From positions 62,001-126,000 of the forward strand of contig CAUJLY010000003.1 in the NCBI GenBank assembly GCA_963281155.1: DNA of 64,000 nt. The letters run 5' to 3'. This document shows positions 1-10,830 of the stretch, in pieces. Each line of letters starts with the position of its first letter. The stretch's first letter is position 1. The position numbers and the translations under genes are program-made. Source of the stretch: Rhabditophanes sp. KR3021. Its lineage: Eukaryota; Nematoda; Chromadorea; Rhabditida; Alloionematidae. Below the pieces are notes generated by a model. The model ran no database searches. It had not been told where the DNA came from and was given only the letters and a program-made list of their open reading frames with translations.

Positions 1-345
1 GGCTTGGCTGGAAAGCTTTTGGACGATGGCAATACAGAAGCATACCAGTTGACTTATGAAAAAATTTCGGATCTGATAAAAGAGTTTGGACGGAAGGATG
101 AGGAGGCTTTCGATATGTTCGGAGATGGGAGCGTGGCAGACTTAGCTACACCCATTGTGCTCGCACAGGAAATTAAGTGGGAATTGAAGGATGCTGATTC
201 AGAAAAAGTCAAGGGACCTTACACGACTAAAGAAATGATGGAGATGCAAGAGAAAAATGAATTTAAAAGTGGTGCAAGTTGCAGAAAAACTGGAAGTGAA
301 TCTTTCTTCAGTGTTGGTCGTATGGATTTTGAATTGTATGAATAA
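1..345 (+). CDS. cd2bp2: CD2BP2/LIN1-type GYF-domain protein, 3' end only
   Basis: Last 114 codons of a gene whose 5' part lies before the window; the reading frame is open from base 1 and ends with TAA at 343-345. The final ~60 residues resemble the C-terminal GYF domain of CD2BP2, a U5 snRNP-associated protein whose GYF domain binds proline-rich ligands: GPYTTKEM, a following CRK, and the terminal RMDFELYE, which closely resembles the family ending. The usual W...GYF core of the domain is altered here (QEKNEF replaces the aromatic-rich stretch), so ligand binding may differ. Upstream residues are acidic and helical. A poly(A) signal follows at 398-403. The family call rests on the C-terminal motif. 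Confidence 0.8.
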   Translation, partial: GLAGKLLDDGNTEAYQLTYEKISDLIKEFGRKDEEAFDMFGDGSVADLATPIVLAQEIKWELKDADSEKVKGPYTTKEMMEMQEKNEFKSGASCRKTGSESFFSVGRMDFELYE

Positions 346-1230
346 TTTATATTTTGATTAAATGAATTTAACCTTTTAATTGTCAAGCTTGTGATTTAAT
401 AAACATTTTTTTTAACATCTGAGTTTTATACATTTATTGGGTAAAGGAAGAAACTAGATATGTATGAAAGGGTAATATATTTGCTTGTGAGATCAAATTG
501 TAAAGATAATAAATAAAGTTTTAAGGAAATACAAATAACACCCAAACAAAAATGAATTAAAACAAGTAGGGCTTAGACGGAAAGAAAACTTTAAAGCGAA
601 TTTCAGTTTATGTTTGCATGATATTACAATTCGACCAATTATCAGATAATTATCTAATTTATTTTGAATGAAACAAATTTAGACAGTGAATTTCTTTTGT
701 CTTCTTATTATTTAAAATGTATGTATGCATATTGAACTAGAACTGAGGATCACTCTCAGCCCTAATTAGACAACAAACATAAAGTTTTATCAAAACAAGA
801 GTGATGATTTAATAAATATACGTATAAAAATATAATAAACATTAATTCAAATGTAAATGTAACAATGCAATAAACCTCTATAGTCCATTGCATAGTTCTA
901 CTTCCGATTTTCACATCTGGGCGTATAAAATAACAAATAAAGCAGACTAAGACGGTTTAAAAAACCCAGTTTGAGGTTAGTATGCATTCAGGATTCTAAA
1001 GAATCTTGTTGGCAAATTTTGGAATGAGATTGGAAACAATGTCTAATAAAAATTGCAATAAATGATTTTAACAAAGATTATAAAATGTTGCTATAAACGA
1101 ATAAAACATCAGAGCATTTATTTGAGTAATAAGTTACATTCGAAGTATTTAAAAATGAATAAAAAGATAATTTTATAAATTTAGCATTGTTGTTCAAAAA
1201 ATGTAATGAGAATATTACTTTTAAATTGAT
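346..1230. other. noncoding stretch with poly(A) signal of the first gene
   Basis: AT-rich sequence with no supportable exon on either strand. AATAAA at 398-403 is a plausible polyadenylation signal for the GYF gene. The rest looks like ordinary intergenic DNA. Confidence 0.6.
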
Positions 1231-1978
1231 TTAATAACTTGTAAAATCAGATATTTGATATAGCTTGCAAAATAAATCCAAATCATTATAAGTATTATAG
1301 TACACAACACACCGTAAGTCCCAATCATCTGTAGAATAAAAGAAACGTTGTTTCGATTTGACTAAATGTTCAGTGTTGCCCTGACAATCATTTTTAAATT
1401 TCATACTTGGCTTTCCTAATGGTTTGTATTTCAATTCACACATATAGCATTTGACAATGTAAAGACGCAATGACGGTGGTAGATTAAAGTTGATTTTAAC
1501 AAGGCAATTGTGAATTATAATTTGGAGATTATTAAAAACTGCAAAAAAGTTGTTGTCCAATTCAAACTTAGAATCTCGAATTTCAATACTTTCCAAATTT
1601 GGACAGTGAATTGCTAATGAATTATTGTTTGTTCCAATAAAGCCTTTACCTGAAACCAAATGTAAGATTTCGACTGTTTTTGGTAATTGAGAAAGAAATT
1701 CCTCGACATATTAATGAATTTTTTTATTGAAACCATTAAATCCGATATCTTTTAACGTAATTTCTTTTAAGCTTGTTACACGTTTTAAGTTTAAGCTTCC
1801 AATATAAATGCTGCTTTGTTCAATGTATGCTAAACTTACACTTAATTTTTTAATGCTTAAATAGATTTGTTGAATTGTTTTACTGCTTTGTTCCTTATAA
1901 CTAGTTTTTATTCTAACACAAAAGTATTATTTCTTTTTTAAAATCCACACTTAAATGATGTGATTCATCTGCAAACAT
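1231..1978 (-). pseudogene. decayed leucine-rich protein gene
   Basis: A minus-strand coding-like stretch with regularly spaced leucine/isoleucine motifs (SLKEITLKDIGF, CPNLESIEIRDSKF, NLQIIIHNC), typical of leucine-rich or F-box-associated repeat proteins. It is broken twice: an in-frame TAA near 1710 separates KKIH from YVEEFLSQLPKTVEIL, although similarity of style continues on both sides, and a one-base shift near 1918 separates an N-terminal piece (MFADESHHLSVDF) from the remainder. No splice sites rescue either break. I cannot assign a family beyond 'leucine-rich'. It could be a pseudogene or, less likely, an unrecognised multi-exon gene. Confidence 0.45.
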
Positions 1979-2499
1979 ATTTTATATGTTCTCCACCTTG
2001 CAAAGAAAAAATTATTGCCAACAAATTACATGAGAATTGTGATGGGTAGCAATAATAGAAGAGGCAAAATTCGTAACCAAAACAGATTTTGACTTTAAAT
2101 CTTGTTAGCCTCATTTAGTATGAGGAGTTTATTTTTTGACATTTTAGCTTAATAATTTAAGTTGTTATCTTATTTCCTATTATTTCTTTAATTAAAAAGT
2201 GTTGTTTACTATGGAAAGGCAATAATTAGTCGTGTAAATCAACTTAAAATATAAAATTTTGACGTAAACAAGCATTATACAATGACTAAAAGTTCATAAA
2301 ATAATTAACTTACTTGTTTGTTTTTATGGTATGAATGTTCATTTTTATGGTATACCAATGCATGTACTCATATTTACTTAATATAAAAAATTACATATAA
2401 TTAGCTTAAATTGATGATTAACAAAAACATTTCATGTGAATAAATTTATTTAAAGTTTATTAAATCGGAAATAATCTCTAAATAGATATATTTAAAAGA
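1979..2499. other. noncoding stretch
   Basis: AT-rich spacer between the leucine-rich remnant and the 7TM receptor. Nothing recognisable. Confidence 0.5.
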
Positions 2500-3468
2500 T
2501 TATGGTACACGAGCGGCTCTGGCAGTTAAATTACTTCGAATACCCTGAACTTTTGTTCCTTGGTAAAAGATACCATATTTAAAAATATAAAAAATGGCCG
2601 TAAATGAAGTGTCAAAAACAATTATGATTGATAACATTTGAACAGGTATCAAAAAATCAGATCCATTGACTTGACTTAACAATCCAAACAGAAAAGTAAA
2701 TGCAGCAGATGGAGCTCCTATAAAAATGACAGGAATTGTTGCTTGAATAATGAGCAATCGAACAGCTTGAACATATTTTTGATAGGATATTAGACTTTTC
2801 TGTTTTTTTAATAGCCACAATTTTATGAGTATTTGCATTGCAAAATAAAGTATTAGACTGACTAAGGTCATTGAAATCACAACATTTATTACATTAAGAG
2901 TTTTTGAATCTATAAAAGCATCATCGTCAACAATAACAATATAAAATGATGCAAATTCTGATGCTGAATAACATTGATTCTCCACCTTTGTTGGCAACAA
3001 AGAACAATCAGATGAAGTTTTCATAAATGATCTTGCTACAAACCAAAATATATGCGTAAATAAAGTTAACAATATTACAGAATTAAAAATGCAACCTTTT
3101 AATTTAGTAAATTCGTCTTTGCACATAATTGTATACATTTTATAAAATAGTAAACATAATGCTAAGATTATTATGTACCGGCAAACTGTTGAAAATAAAT
3201 AACTGACTACTAACCAACGTGGAGATAGGCCTCTTGCTAATCCTTGGAAACCAAGTGTTCGAGACGATTGTATGACATAATAATTTATTAAGATGCCACC
3301 AGAAAAAGCAAACAATGAGTCTGCAATGCGTCCTAATATTATAAACGGAAACAAATGGTCAATTTCTTTAGGTGCTCTGATTTTAACTATCAAAACGGAA
3401 ATACAATTTACAATAATAGAAAATAATCCACTAAAATTTAATGCATAATAGGTAAATTTCTCATCCAT
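2500..3468 (-). CDS. 7TM chemoreceptor-like protein, single exon
   Basis: An uninterrupted 322-residue frame from ATG at 3468. Seven hydrophobic segments can be placed at about residues 10-28, 40-65, 88-112, 124-145, 195-220, 235-262 and 275-300, separated by short charged loops, with no cleavable signal peptide. Two cysteines in the extracellular loops (SSDCSLL and NQCYSA) could form a disulfide. There is no DRY or NPxxY motif, so it is not a standard rhodopsin-class receptor; the layout fits nematode-specific serpentine receptors, but I cannot choose the subfamily. It is intronless, unlike most neighbours. Chemosensory function is inferred only from topology and lineage. Confidence 0.65.
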   Translation of the reverse strand: MDEKFTYYALNFSGLFSIIVNCISVLIVKIRAPKEIDHLFPFIILGRIADSLFAFSGGILINYYVIQSSRTLGFQGLARGLSPRWLVVSYLFSTVCRYIIILALCLLFYKMYTIMCKDEFTKLKGCIFNSVILLTLFTHIFWFVARSFMKTSSDCSLLPTKVENQCYSASEFASFYIVIVDDDAFIDSKTLNVINVVISMTLVSLILYFAMQILIKLWLLKKQKSLISYQKYVQAVRLLIIQATIPVIFIGAPSAAFTFLFGLLSQVNGSDFLIPVQMLSIIIVFDTSFTAIFYIFKYGIFYQGTKVQGIRSNLTARAARVP

Positions 3469-3973
3469 CTAGTAAATTTGTTATTTCAAAAATGACTAGA
3501 TAAGGATATATGTAGTAATGCGGTAGTTTAATTTTTGACAAAACATATTTGTTATCCTGTACCCAGTTGTTTGAGAAGTTCCGGATATATAAAAGTAATC
3601 ATGCGATTATAATATACACTTTACATTATTTTTATGATGACATAATATCTAATATCTTACACTCAATAAATATTTTTTAAATAAAATAGCACTTATTAAA
3701 ATTCAGATTGCAATCAAATGATTTAGCGTATTAAAAGGCGGATACAACTGGCAGTTGACGAATTTCCTTTGAATTTGAAAAACAATATTGCTTGCCAACG
3801 GATTTTTGTTAATTTTCGGAAATAATACGATGAGTATGAATAAAAATAACTATATACGTATTTGTGACAACTTCTTCAATTAAATTAAATCCTACAAAAT
3901 ATCACATTTTTAATTTTTATTTGTTATAAAAAACAAAAACATTGCTTATGAATAGAAGTTAATTTCAAAAATT

Positions 3974-5058
3974 TCAAGAAGACCAAGTAAAATTAAATCC
4001 TTTGTCAGAAAGAGGATATTCTGAAATAAAAACAACAAGAATCATGTTTTGAGTTGAAATTAAAGTTGCATTATTTGGATTAATTTGAACATGCCAGTAT
4101 ATGAAGCTAATAATGGATATGATTCAGATGGCCCGTCATACAAAGATGAACGTGTATAGAAATTTTGAAGTGAACTAATTAGATAAAATTCATTGGCATA
4201 AGTTTTGTAATTGTTTGGGTAGTTGACACTTGTCAATTCTCCGTTGGCTGCTTCATAACTAATTACATTCGGACCATCAATTTCTTGATAAAATGTTTCA
4301 AATCCAGTTGATGTGTTTCCTTTACCAGAATGGAACCATACCGTTAAAAAGTTTGAACTTGATTTTATTTGTGATTGTGGACTTCATTAGTATAAATGGC
4401 GTTGATGTTGTATCTGGTCCGTCATAAACAGCTAAGAAATCCGAACCTTGTGCGGTACTAAAAGATTCAAAATCAAGTGAAATTCTTTTTCCGGTATCTA
4501 CGACAATGTAATAATAGCAATCTTGACCATTATTGTAATTTTGTGGATTATTTGGAGACATAATTTTACCAAATGATCTTTGTAAAATTGTCTTGGGCAT
4601 CTATAAATATATTGTCAACTAAAATGAAATATTTTAATTATGTATAATTTACGTTTGATCACCATCTTTAGTAGTGTACGAAAAACTAAATCCTGTATCA
4701 GAAGCAGCAGATTGAGAAACAAAATATACTAAAACCTTGGAATTTGTTGATGTTACCGTTGTTGGGGTTGTACTTGTGCCAGTTAAATTAGCAAATAATT
4801 TACTTTCAATATTGTCTCCATCATAAAAAGCCAGTGAACTTCCAGTAGCTAAAGAAAACGAGCCAACGTTGAAATTGATTGGATATCCATACGAATTTTC
4901 AATAAAATACATTCTAGTAGCTTGTGCTCCATAACTTGTCCATCAATTGAATAAAAAGTACGAGTTTTTGAGACATCAATCGTTTCATAATGTAATTGCC
5001 ATCCTTGATAGCTGACAAAATTATCAGAATGAAAAACAAAAGTCAATTCATTTGAATA
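3974..5058 (-). pseudogene. multi-CUB-domain gene broken by frame shifts
   Basis: Parts of four consecutive CUB modules can be read on the minus strand: (A) LTFVFHSDNFVSYQGWQLHY, (B) SFSLATGSSLAFYDGDNIES to GFSFSYTTKDG, (C) FGKIMSPNNPQNYNNGQDC to VWFHSGKGNTSTGF, (D) GELTSVNYPNNY to ISEYPLSDKGFNFTW, ending at a TGA at 3974. Within B, C and D the frame must change by one base, at about 4930-4945, 4376-4390 and 4088-4098, and no intron fits these points. Between B and C a donor GTAAAT (about 4653) and AG acceptors exist, but no join keeps the frame cleanly. CUB modules are extracellular protein- or sugar-binding folds. This is either a decayed gene or one with several sequencing indels; the upstream exon and signal peptide were not found. 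Confidence 0.6.
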
Positions 5059-5548
5059 GTGTCAACATTACAATACCTATTTAAATGAACAGGAAACGTG
5101 TGTCCCTTTCGACAACAAAATATAGTATAAATATGTGTTTATTTAGATTGTATGAAAACGTTTATTCCTACCACTGCTCATAAAATAAAAGATATATCTT
5201 ATGTTATAAGTTGGTGCTTGTCCCTTTAGTTGGATCTATTTATTTGATTTGTCTTTTTGTAAATGCCTAAATAAGAAGTTGATTGTATGTGTTTTTGTGT
5301 GGGCTTGAAGCTAATATGATATTGCTTAAAGTTGAAGTATATCATTTAATCAAGTATGATTTTGCTTGAAGCTAAGAAAGGCACTTAGATGTAAGAGATT
5401 GTGTTTAAGGTAGGATTGGCTAATTTGATTAAAATCCCTCCTTGTTGGATGTATCATAGTGGGACAGATTACTATAAAAGAACGACTTTTTATTCATTAG
5501 CAACAATCTAATAGTAGATTAATCCGTGTTCTTTTGTTTGTCTCAAGT
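5059..5548. other. noncoding stretch, promoter region of sas-6
   Basis: AT-rich spacer between two divergently oriented units. The 11-mer CTTGAAGCTAA occurs twice (about 5304 and 5364) about 60 nt apart. No coding signal is visible. Confidence 0.4.
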
Positions 5549-7390
5549 ATGTTGTCTCCCGTTATTCGCAACCTTGGTAATTATGTTGCCGAAGTCGAAG
5601 TTGATGGCCAAATCCGTCCACTCAAGAAGGAATATGCCCGCGTCCGTGTTGCATTTTGCGAAACTAAAACAATGATTGAAAATGTAAGTAAGCTTTTTGT
5701 AGTCTGTCAGTTCTAAGTTTAATCTTTTCAGTCATTCACCATTCAATTGGATAGTACAGAGATGACCCTATTTGGTGCCATTTATTTTGTTCGTTTTAAT
5801 GAAAATGACCATAAGAAATTTAAGATTCTCAACAGATTAGCTCTCAGTTTTGATGAATTTAAAGCTTTTGTCATTGAATGCTTAGAAAATGAATGTCAAA
5901 GCCAAACAAATGCATTTAGGTTGAAGTTTATCCCAGCTTCCAAAAGATTCTTGATGACCTTTTTTGGAACAGCTTTCATGAAGGATGGGGATATGTTTTC
6001 TATTGAATTGATCGAACAAGTGATGTCAAAAAATGAGGCTAATTATGGACCAGGCCAAACATTTATGACAAGTAATATGAAAGAATCCGTATCAACAAAT
6101 CCAGACTCTAAGCACTGTTCCAACCAATGGAAGCTAAACCCCATGGCTATTTACAGACCAAAAGTAACTGACGACTGTTCCTTACCTCCGAAGTCAATGG
6201 CGGGTGGTATGGAAAAAACTAAATTAAATGAAACCAGCCTCAATAATTCTCTGTCGTTTAAAGATGAAAGGAGCGAATCTTATAAACAATCACTCCTAAA
6301 GGATACGGAAACAAGACTCTCTATTAGATTCATGGAAACTCAATTAAAATCTGCAGAAGAAAAAACTGCCCTTTTAGAATCTAAACTTGACATGTATCAT
6401 TTTGCTTATACAGAAAAAAGTAAGGAGTGCAAGTTGATGAAAGAAGAATTGAAAGAATTGGTGTCCAGTGCTAAAAACATTCAAAGTTTGCTTGACCTTG
6501 AGTTTAAACGTAATGAAGAACTGAATATTGAAAATCAACAACTGCAAGTTGAATGCCAAGATTGGGAAGACGAATTGGAAAACATGAGTAGCAATTGGCA
6601 CTACGATACTCTCCAAGTGGAGAAGTTGACTGAAGAAAAAAATTGTTTAATAAAGAAATCAGATCATTATAAAGAATGCCTAGATAGAGTTTCTAAAAAA
6701 TGCAATGATTTGGCAAAAACAAATCAAATTCTTCAAGCAAAACAAGTAACACCTCAATCAACGGGAAATGAAGAAGCAGATTCTATTAAATTAATCTGCA
6801 AAACATATCAAGCTTTTTTGGAAAGCAAACATAAAAGTGATCCTCTGATTTGTAAGCATATTGAAGCTTTTACAGATGAATTCTTCAACCAAAATGCAAA
6901 CAAACACTCACAAAAAATGTCTCCTCAAGACATCATCTTACTTAATGAAGAAGTTAAAGTTCTTGCTGATTATCTTGAAGTTGTCAAATTACATTTTGGT
7001 GGAAGTGACAGTATTGAAAGAGAAATTGCACAAAAACAAAATGATATTGCTTTGTACAGAGAAACTATTACCCATTTCATTGGTAAAATTAAGAAACGTG
7101 AGAGTTTAAAAGAAGAAAGTAAGGAAGTTAAGGCTGAACATGATGCGCTTTTGAAACAAATTTATGCTCAATCAATGAAACCTAAAGATAAGTTGGAAAC
7201 TGTACAACCTAATAATATTGTTGGTCAAGCTGTTAGTCAAACTAGTCAAAGGACTGCTTTAAACGATCACACAAACAACATCGAGCACGCCAATTTCCAG
7301 AGACATCATGAAGACGTATTTGCGGACTGGATTCGCCACCCATCTCGTAAATATAATGCTTCTAGAGACTCTGAATCAAAAGAAAATTAG
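5549..7390 (+). CDS. sas-6: SAS-6-like centriole assembly protein
   Basis: Exons 5549-5683 and 5732-7390, a GTAAGT...TTTCAG intron and in-frame join giving 597 residues. SAS-6 forms the ninefold cartwheel that templates centrioles: the N-terminal beta-barrel head self-associates and the coiled coil forms the spoke. The order matches. Residues 1-145 hold a beta-rich head whose strand pattern follows nematode SAS-6 (RVRVAFCETK, FTIQLDSTEM, KFKILNRLALSFDEF, FFGTAFMKDGDMFSIEL). After a Ser/Asn-rich linker, residues ~236-380 are a heptad-rich coiled coil, then a low-complexity tail. Similarity is structural more than strict identity, as usual for this fast-evolving family. The ATG at 5549 was preferred over an upstream TTG in the same frame. 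Confidence 0.7.
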
Positions 7391-7658
7391 TCAACTGAAA
7401 GCCTCAAGAACAAAGTTAATTTAAATTAAGGAAATGTAATCAGCCGAGTATTCATTTATTCCGACATCAAATATTTCTGTGTATAATTGTGATTATTTAT
7501 TTGATTCATTTCCACATAAAAGTTATTCAATAATATTTAAAAATTTTCCATTTGTTTATTATCCTTCTTAATTACTTTGACATCTTCATTCTACATTTCT
7601 TCAATACTTAACTCATCCAACCACCTCCAACAACCTCAACGAAGACGGCACCCACCTA

Positions 7659-7946
7659 ATGTCCACAATCACAAACAACTTCATTAATTTCATCAAAACA
7701 GAAACACCCTTAACCAAAGATCAATTATGGCCTAAAATTGACTCAAACACTCCTGCCATTGACGTCCCCATCAAAAGAACTTTAAATGGAATCAAAAAGA
7801 CTCTCTTCACAGGTCGTTTTATCTTTTGGAAGACTAAATTTCACTCTACTACTGATGTCACTATTCCCTTCAAAAATAAATCTTTTGTTGCTGATACTCA
7901 TGAAGAGCTTTACATTTCTTATCTCCAAATACGAAAAAGTCACTAA
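7659..7946 (+). CDS. small unclassified ORF
   Basis: A 95-residue frame from ATG to TAA, 268 nt after sas-6 on the same strand. The frame stays open upstream of the ATG for about 28 further codons without another ATG, so the true start could be an upstream exon. Composition is protein-like (mixed K, T, I, F; a patch IKRTLNGIKKTLFTGRF) but there is no signal peptide, membrane segment or recognised domain. It may be a lineage-specific gene or an exon of a larger one. Confidence 0.3.
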   Translation: MSTITNNFINFIKTETPLTKDQLWPKIDSNTPAIDVPIKRTLNGIKKTLFTGRFIFWKTKFHSTTDVTIPFKNKSFVADTHEELYISYLQIRKSH

Positions 7947-8111
7947 ATCATTATCTTTATTCTTTAATTAGTTAGATGGTTACTTTTCTATGATTAACAC
8001 GTCATTATCAATTTAACTGTAATCATTTTGATGGCATCATAAATAATAATTTGTTAATAAAAGGCCTTCCAATTTCTTAAATATATTTACAATTTAATAA
8101 TTGACAAAAAA

Positions 8112-8861
8112 ATGAAATTTATTTTCTTTTTAACTGTTGCCTTAGTTGTTTCTGCCAAAGGTTCTTTCATTGAAGACATCTTTAATTTACCAACAGATGT
8201 TTTGTCTGTCATTCCATTGACTAATGATTCAACTTCACCTGTTTATTGCAATGATGCTGCTTTAAGCTTTTGCCAGGTATTTTTTTTTCAACTAATTAAT
8301 TAATTAATTATTTAGTATCAATTCGACGTAGCTGCCGGAATCGCCACCACCAACACATGGCGAACCGGAAACGATTTTCTCAAAGCCATCCTCACCGTCC
8401 TAGGCAATTCTGACGTTGGCGGCCTTCTAAAAGTTTGCCAAGCCCGTCAAGCCTTCAACGATTGCCTGGGAAGTCAGTATTCAGCATGTGTCAATACATA
8501 CCATTTAATTGGTGAAACGAATGCTGGAGAAAATATTGGTGACGCCTACACATATGTAGCCACTTATGCTGAATTAGACTTTATTTGTAATGAAGGTTTA
8601 GGAATTGCCATTTCTAGTTGGAAACAATTGTCTGCTCTTGATGGTTCAAAGGCTGCCTTAGCTTGCCATGCAATCTTCCAAACTGGAATGGCAACAAATC
8701 CAGGAAATATGTGTGGTTATGCTGATCAATATGCTAAATGTCTTCAAGGAGTTTTTAATACTCGGGCAGGCTTCGGGGATGGATGGTGGAAGTGTGAATT
8801 AATTAGAAATGGATTTGCCAAGTATTGTTCTAATACCTGTACTCTTACTTCTTCTCCATAA
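8112..8861 (+). CDS. secreted cysteine-rich protein
   Basis: Exons 8112-8276 and 8316-8861 with an in-frame 39-nt GT...TTTAG intron give 236 residues. Residues 1-15 are a typical signal peptide (MKFIFFLTVALVVSAK). The mature part has twelve cysteines, an even number fitting disulfides, spaced through helical segments (YCNDAALSFC, VCQARQAFNDCLGSQYSAC, CGYADQYAKCLQG, KYCSNTC). The pattern is reminiscent of nematode secreted T20D4.11-like (DUF19-type) domains, but I cannot confirm membership by eye. Likely an extracellular protein of unknown role. AATAAA at 8913-8918 is a plausible poly(A) signal. Confidence 0.75.
8293..8310 (+). repeat. TAAT microsatellite in intron
   Basis: A perfect run of the TAAT unit occupies most of the 39-nt intron of the secreted-protein gene, just before the acceptor. 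Confidence 0.7.
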
Positions 8862-8984
8862 ATTTAAACAAAAAACATGATATAAGGAAAAAAAGAATTT
8901 TGTATATCATTAAATAAAATATATAGATAAAAAAAATTTAAGAATGTTAAAATAAACAAATTTTGCAAAACATGTTTTTTTATC

Positions 8985-9690
8985 TAAGTTTGTTATTATT
9001 TTGATGTTTGTTGAGATGGGATCCAAAGGTAGTTCGGCTATTTGGTCCCGTTCCATTGTTATTGCTGCCTCAATTTGAACTAGATCTTTTTTCTCGACAA
9101 AGTAGCATAAGTAAAAAACAATCAGCCTTTACATCTTCTAACTGTTCTTCACGTGATGCAAAAGTTAGAACAGCTAATGCCTTTTCCACTATTATTATAG
9201 GAAGAAAAAGTTAATGGTCCACATTTTTCTTATCATACAACAATCCAACACTTGGACTAAATTGTTCTAATGCCCCCAAATTTTGATTTCTCCTCTCATT
9301 CGTCAACCAAAACATGTCATCTTTGAGGGCACGTTTGTGTCTCCAAACAAAATTAAATTAACATAGCCTAATTTCATCAAATGTCAACTTGCTTTACTCA
9401 ACCAAAGGTACAGTAGTCGATTCCAAATAATACAAAACATACCAATATTGATATAAGGTACCTATCATTAATAAGCAACCCTAAGTCATTCAGCAAATTG
9501 ACAATCGCCAACTGAGTCCATGATCCAATAAACGCAAAAGCCATCAAAATCAAAACATACATTACCCTTCTTTTGTGGAGGGCTGTTTGAGCTTGAGTTA
9601 ACATAGATCCCTTATTAACAATCCAATCTTCACGAACTCTTTGAACAATCTTCCAATAACAAAAGGCCATCAAAAAAAGCTTTTTTGCAT
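8985..9690 (-). pseudogene. C-terminal fragment of a 7TM receptor, broken
   Basis: Minus-strand frame 9690-9398 encodes the end of TM5, a basic loop, TM6 (RVMYVLILMAFAFIGSW) and TM7 start (YLISILVCFVLFGIDYCTFG). A 35-nt GT...TTAG intron (about 9365-9399) would continue TM7 as YVNLILFG, but the next coding-like stretch (WRHKRALKDDMFWLTNERR) is in another frame, and a further piece (EKALAVLTFASREEQLEDV) ends in an in-frame stop followed by Asn-rich sequence. TM1-TM4 are missing: the frame runs directly into sequence containing a retroelement remnant. I read it as a truncated, frameshifted receptor pseudogene. Confidence 0.5.
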
Positions 9691-10084
9691 GGTAGCGATA
9701 GGTCGTCTCTCTCTAGATTATCATCAAATTCTATTTTCCCTTTGCGGGCATGGCTCAAGACGCAAGTGTGCCCAGCCACCTCTAAATACTAATTCTACAC
9801 CCTCTTTTCCTGCTTCCAACCCACCATTTACATCGGAACCTTCGTTCAAAAAAGTGGCCACTTTTAACTGGCGAAAGGCGGGACAGACCGCCCTCTTACC
9901 TTAATCGCAAAGAAAATGTACGCAACTGGTATAGATCTTATATTTGTTGCAGAAACGAAGAGAAAAGTAAATGTAGTGAACTATTCTCGTTGAAAAGGAC
10001 ACGGAAGTTTGCTGTTTGGAGATTTTGTCAAAACTGGAGGAACGAACCTTTTGATTGCGGAACATCTATTCTCTCTCACCAAAT

Positions 10085-10830
10085 TTACGTAATGGACCTT
10101 CTTGACCTGAACCGTTTTGGATTTCCTTTGACAATCAACGGCAACGAGATCTCTTTGACTATCTAGCTCATGGTGAGGACATGGCTTTTCTTTCGCACAA
10201 CCCCTCTAGCCTTCAGTCAATGCTGGACAAATTTGCGGACATAATCAGTAAAGTCAGTCTACAACTCAATCTGACAAAATGCAATTACATGGTTCAGGAC
10301 ACTGCTACAAGAAACAGCAACCTTGCTTCCAGCTCCATTAACGGTGTTGAGCTGACTCAAGTCATTACGTACAATCAACTGGGTCAAGTTATCTCCAATT
10401 CAAACACTCAAACAACAGGCGGCCAAGTATAGGAAAGCATTCTTCTGTAACAGTTGGGTTCTCAGGAAACAAGACATCACAAGAATCGAAAGAGCCAACA
10501 AAAAAGTATGGAGATCCACTCTCTCCAACCATGTGATCAACATTTACCACTCACTAGGAGTACACTGCCAGCGAAAGGCTAAAGAAAAGAATTGGTGTGG
10601 ACTCTGGGACGGAATACATCATGAAGCAGAAGAGGAAGGTAATACTCAAATTGCAAGGATTATCTCCTGACAGACCTGCCAGGCAAATCCTTGAGTGGAG
10701 GCCGTCTAAGAAAAGGACCGTTGGCAGAACGTCAACCAGAATTTTTGATATCTCCAACAAACTCCAACCCACCTCCTCGACCCCACTTAGAAGAAGTAAG
10801 TTGAGAAAGCAACCACAGGTCCTAGGCTAG
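10085..10830 (+). mobile_element. non-LTR retrotransposon reverse-transcriptase remnant
   Basis: Read across three frames, this stretch follows the C-terminal half of a LINE-type reverse transcriptase: LTINGNEIS (the usual L.ING strand before the catalytic box), AHGEDMAFLS at the position of F/YADDxxxLS, then LQSMLDKFADIISKVSLQLN with KCNYM (the GL.iN..KT region), TYNQLGQVIS (YLG box), and near the 3' end ILEWRPSKKRTVGRTSTR (W.P..KR..GRP). The catalytic YADD is degraded to HGED, with frame breaks near 10165 and 10430. No intact endonuclease, target-site duplication or A-tail is visible. The 395 bases before it (9691-10084) are unassigned and may belong to it. Confidence 0.7.
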
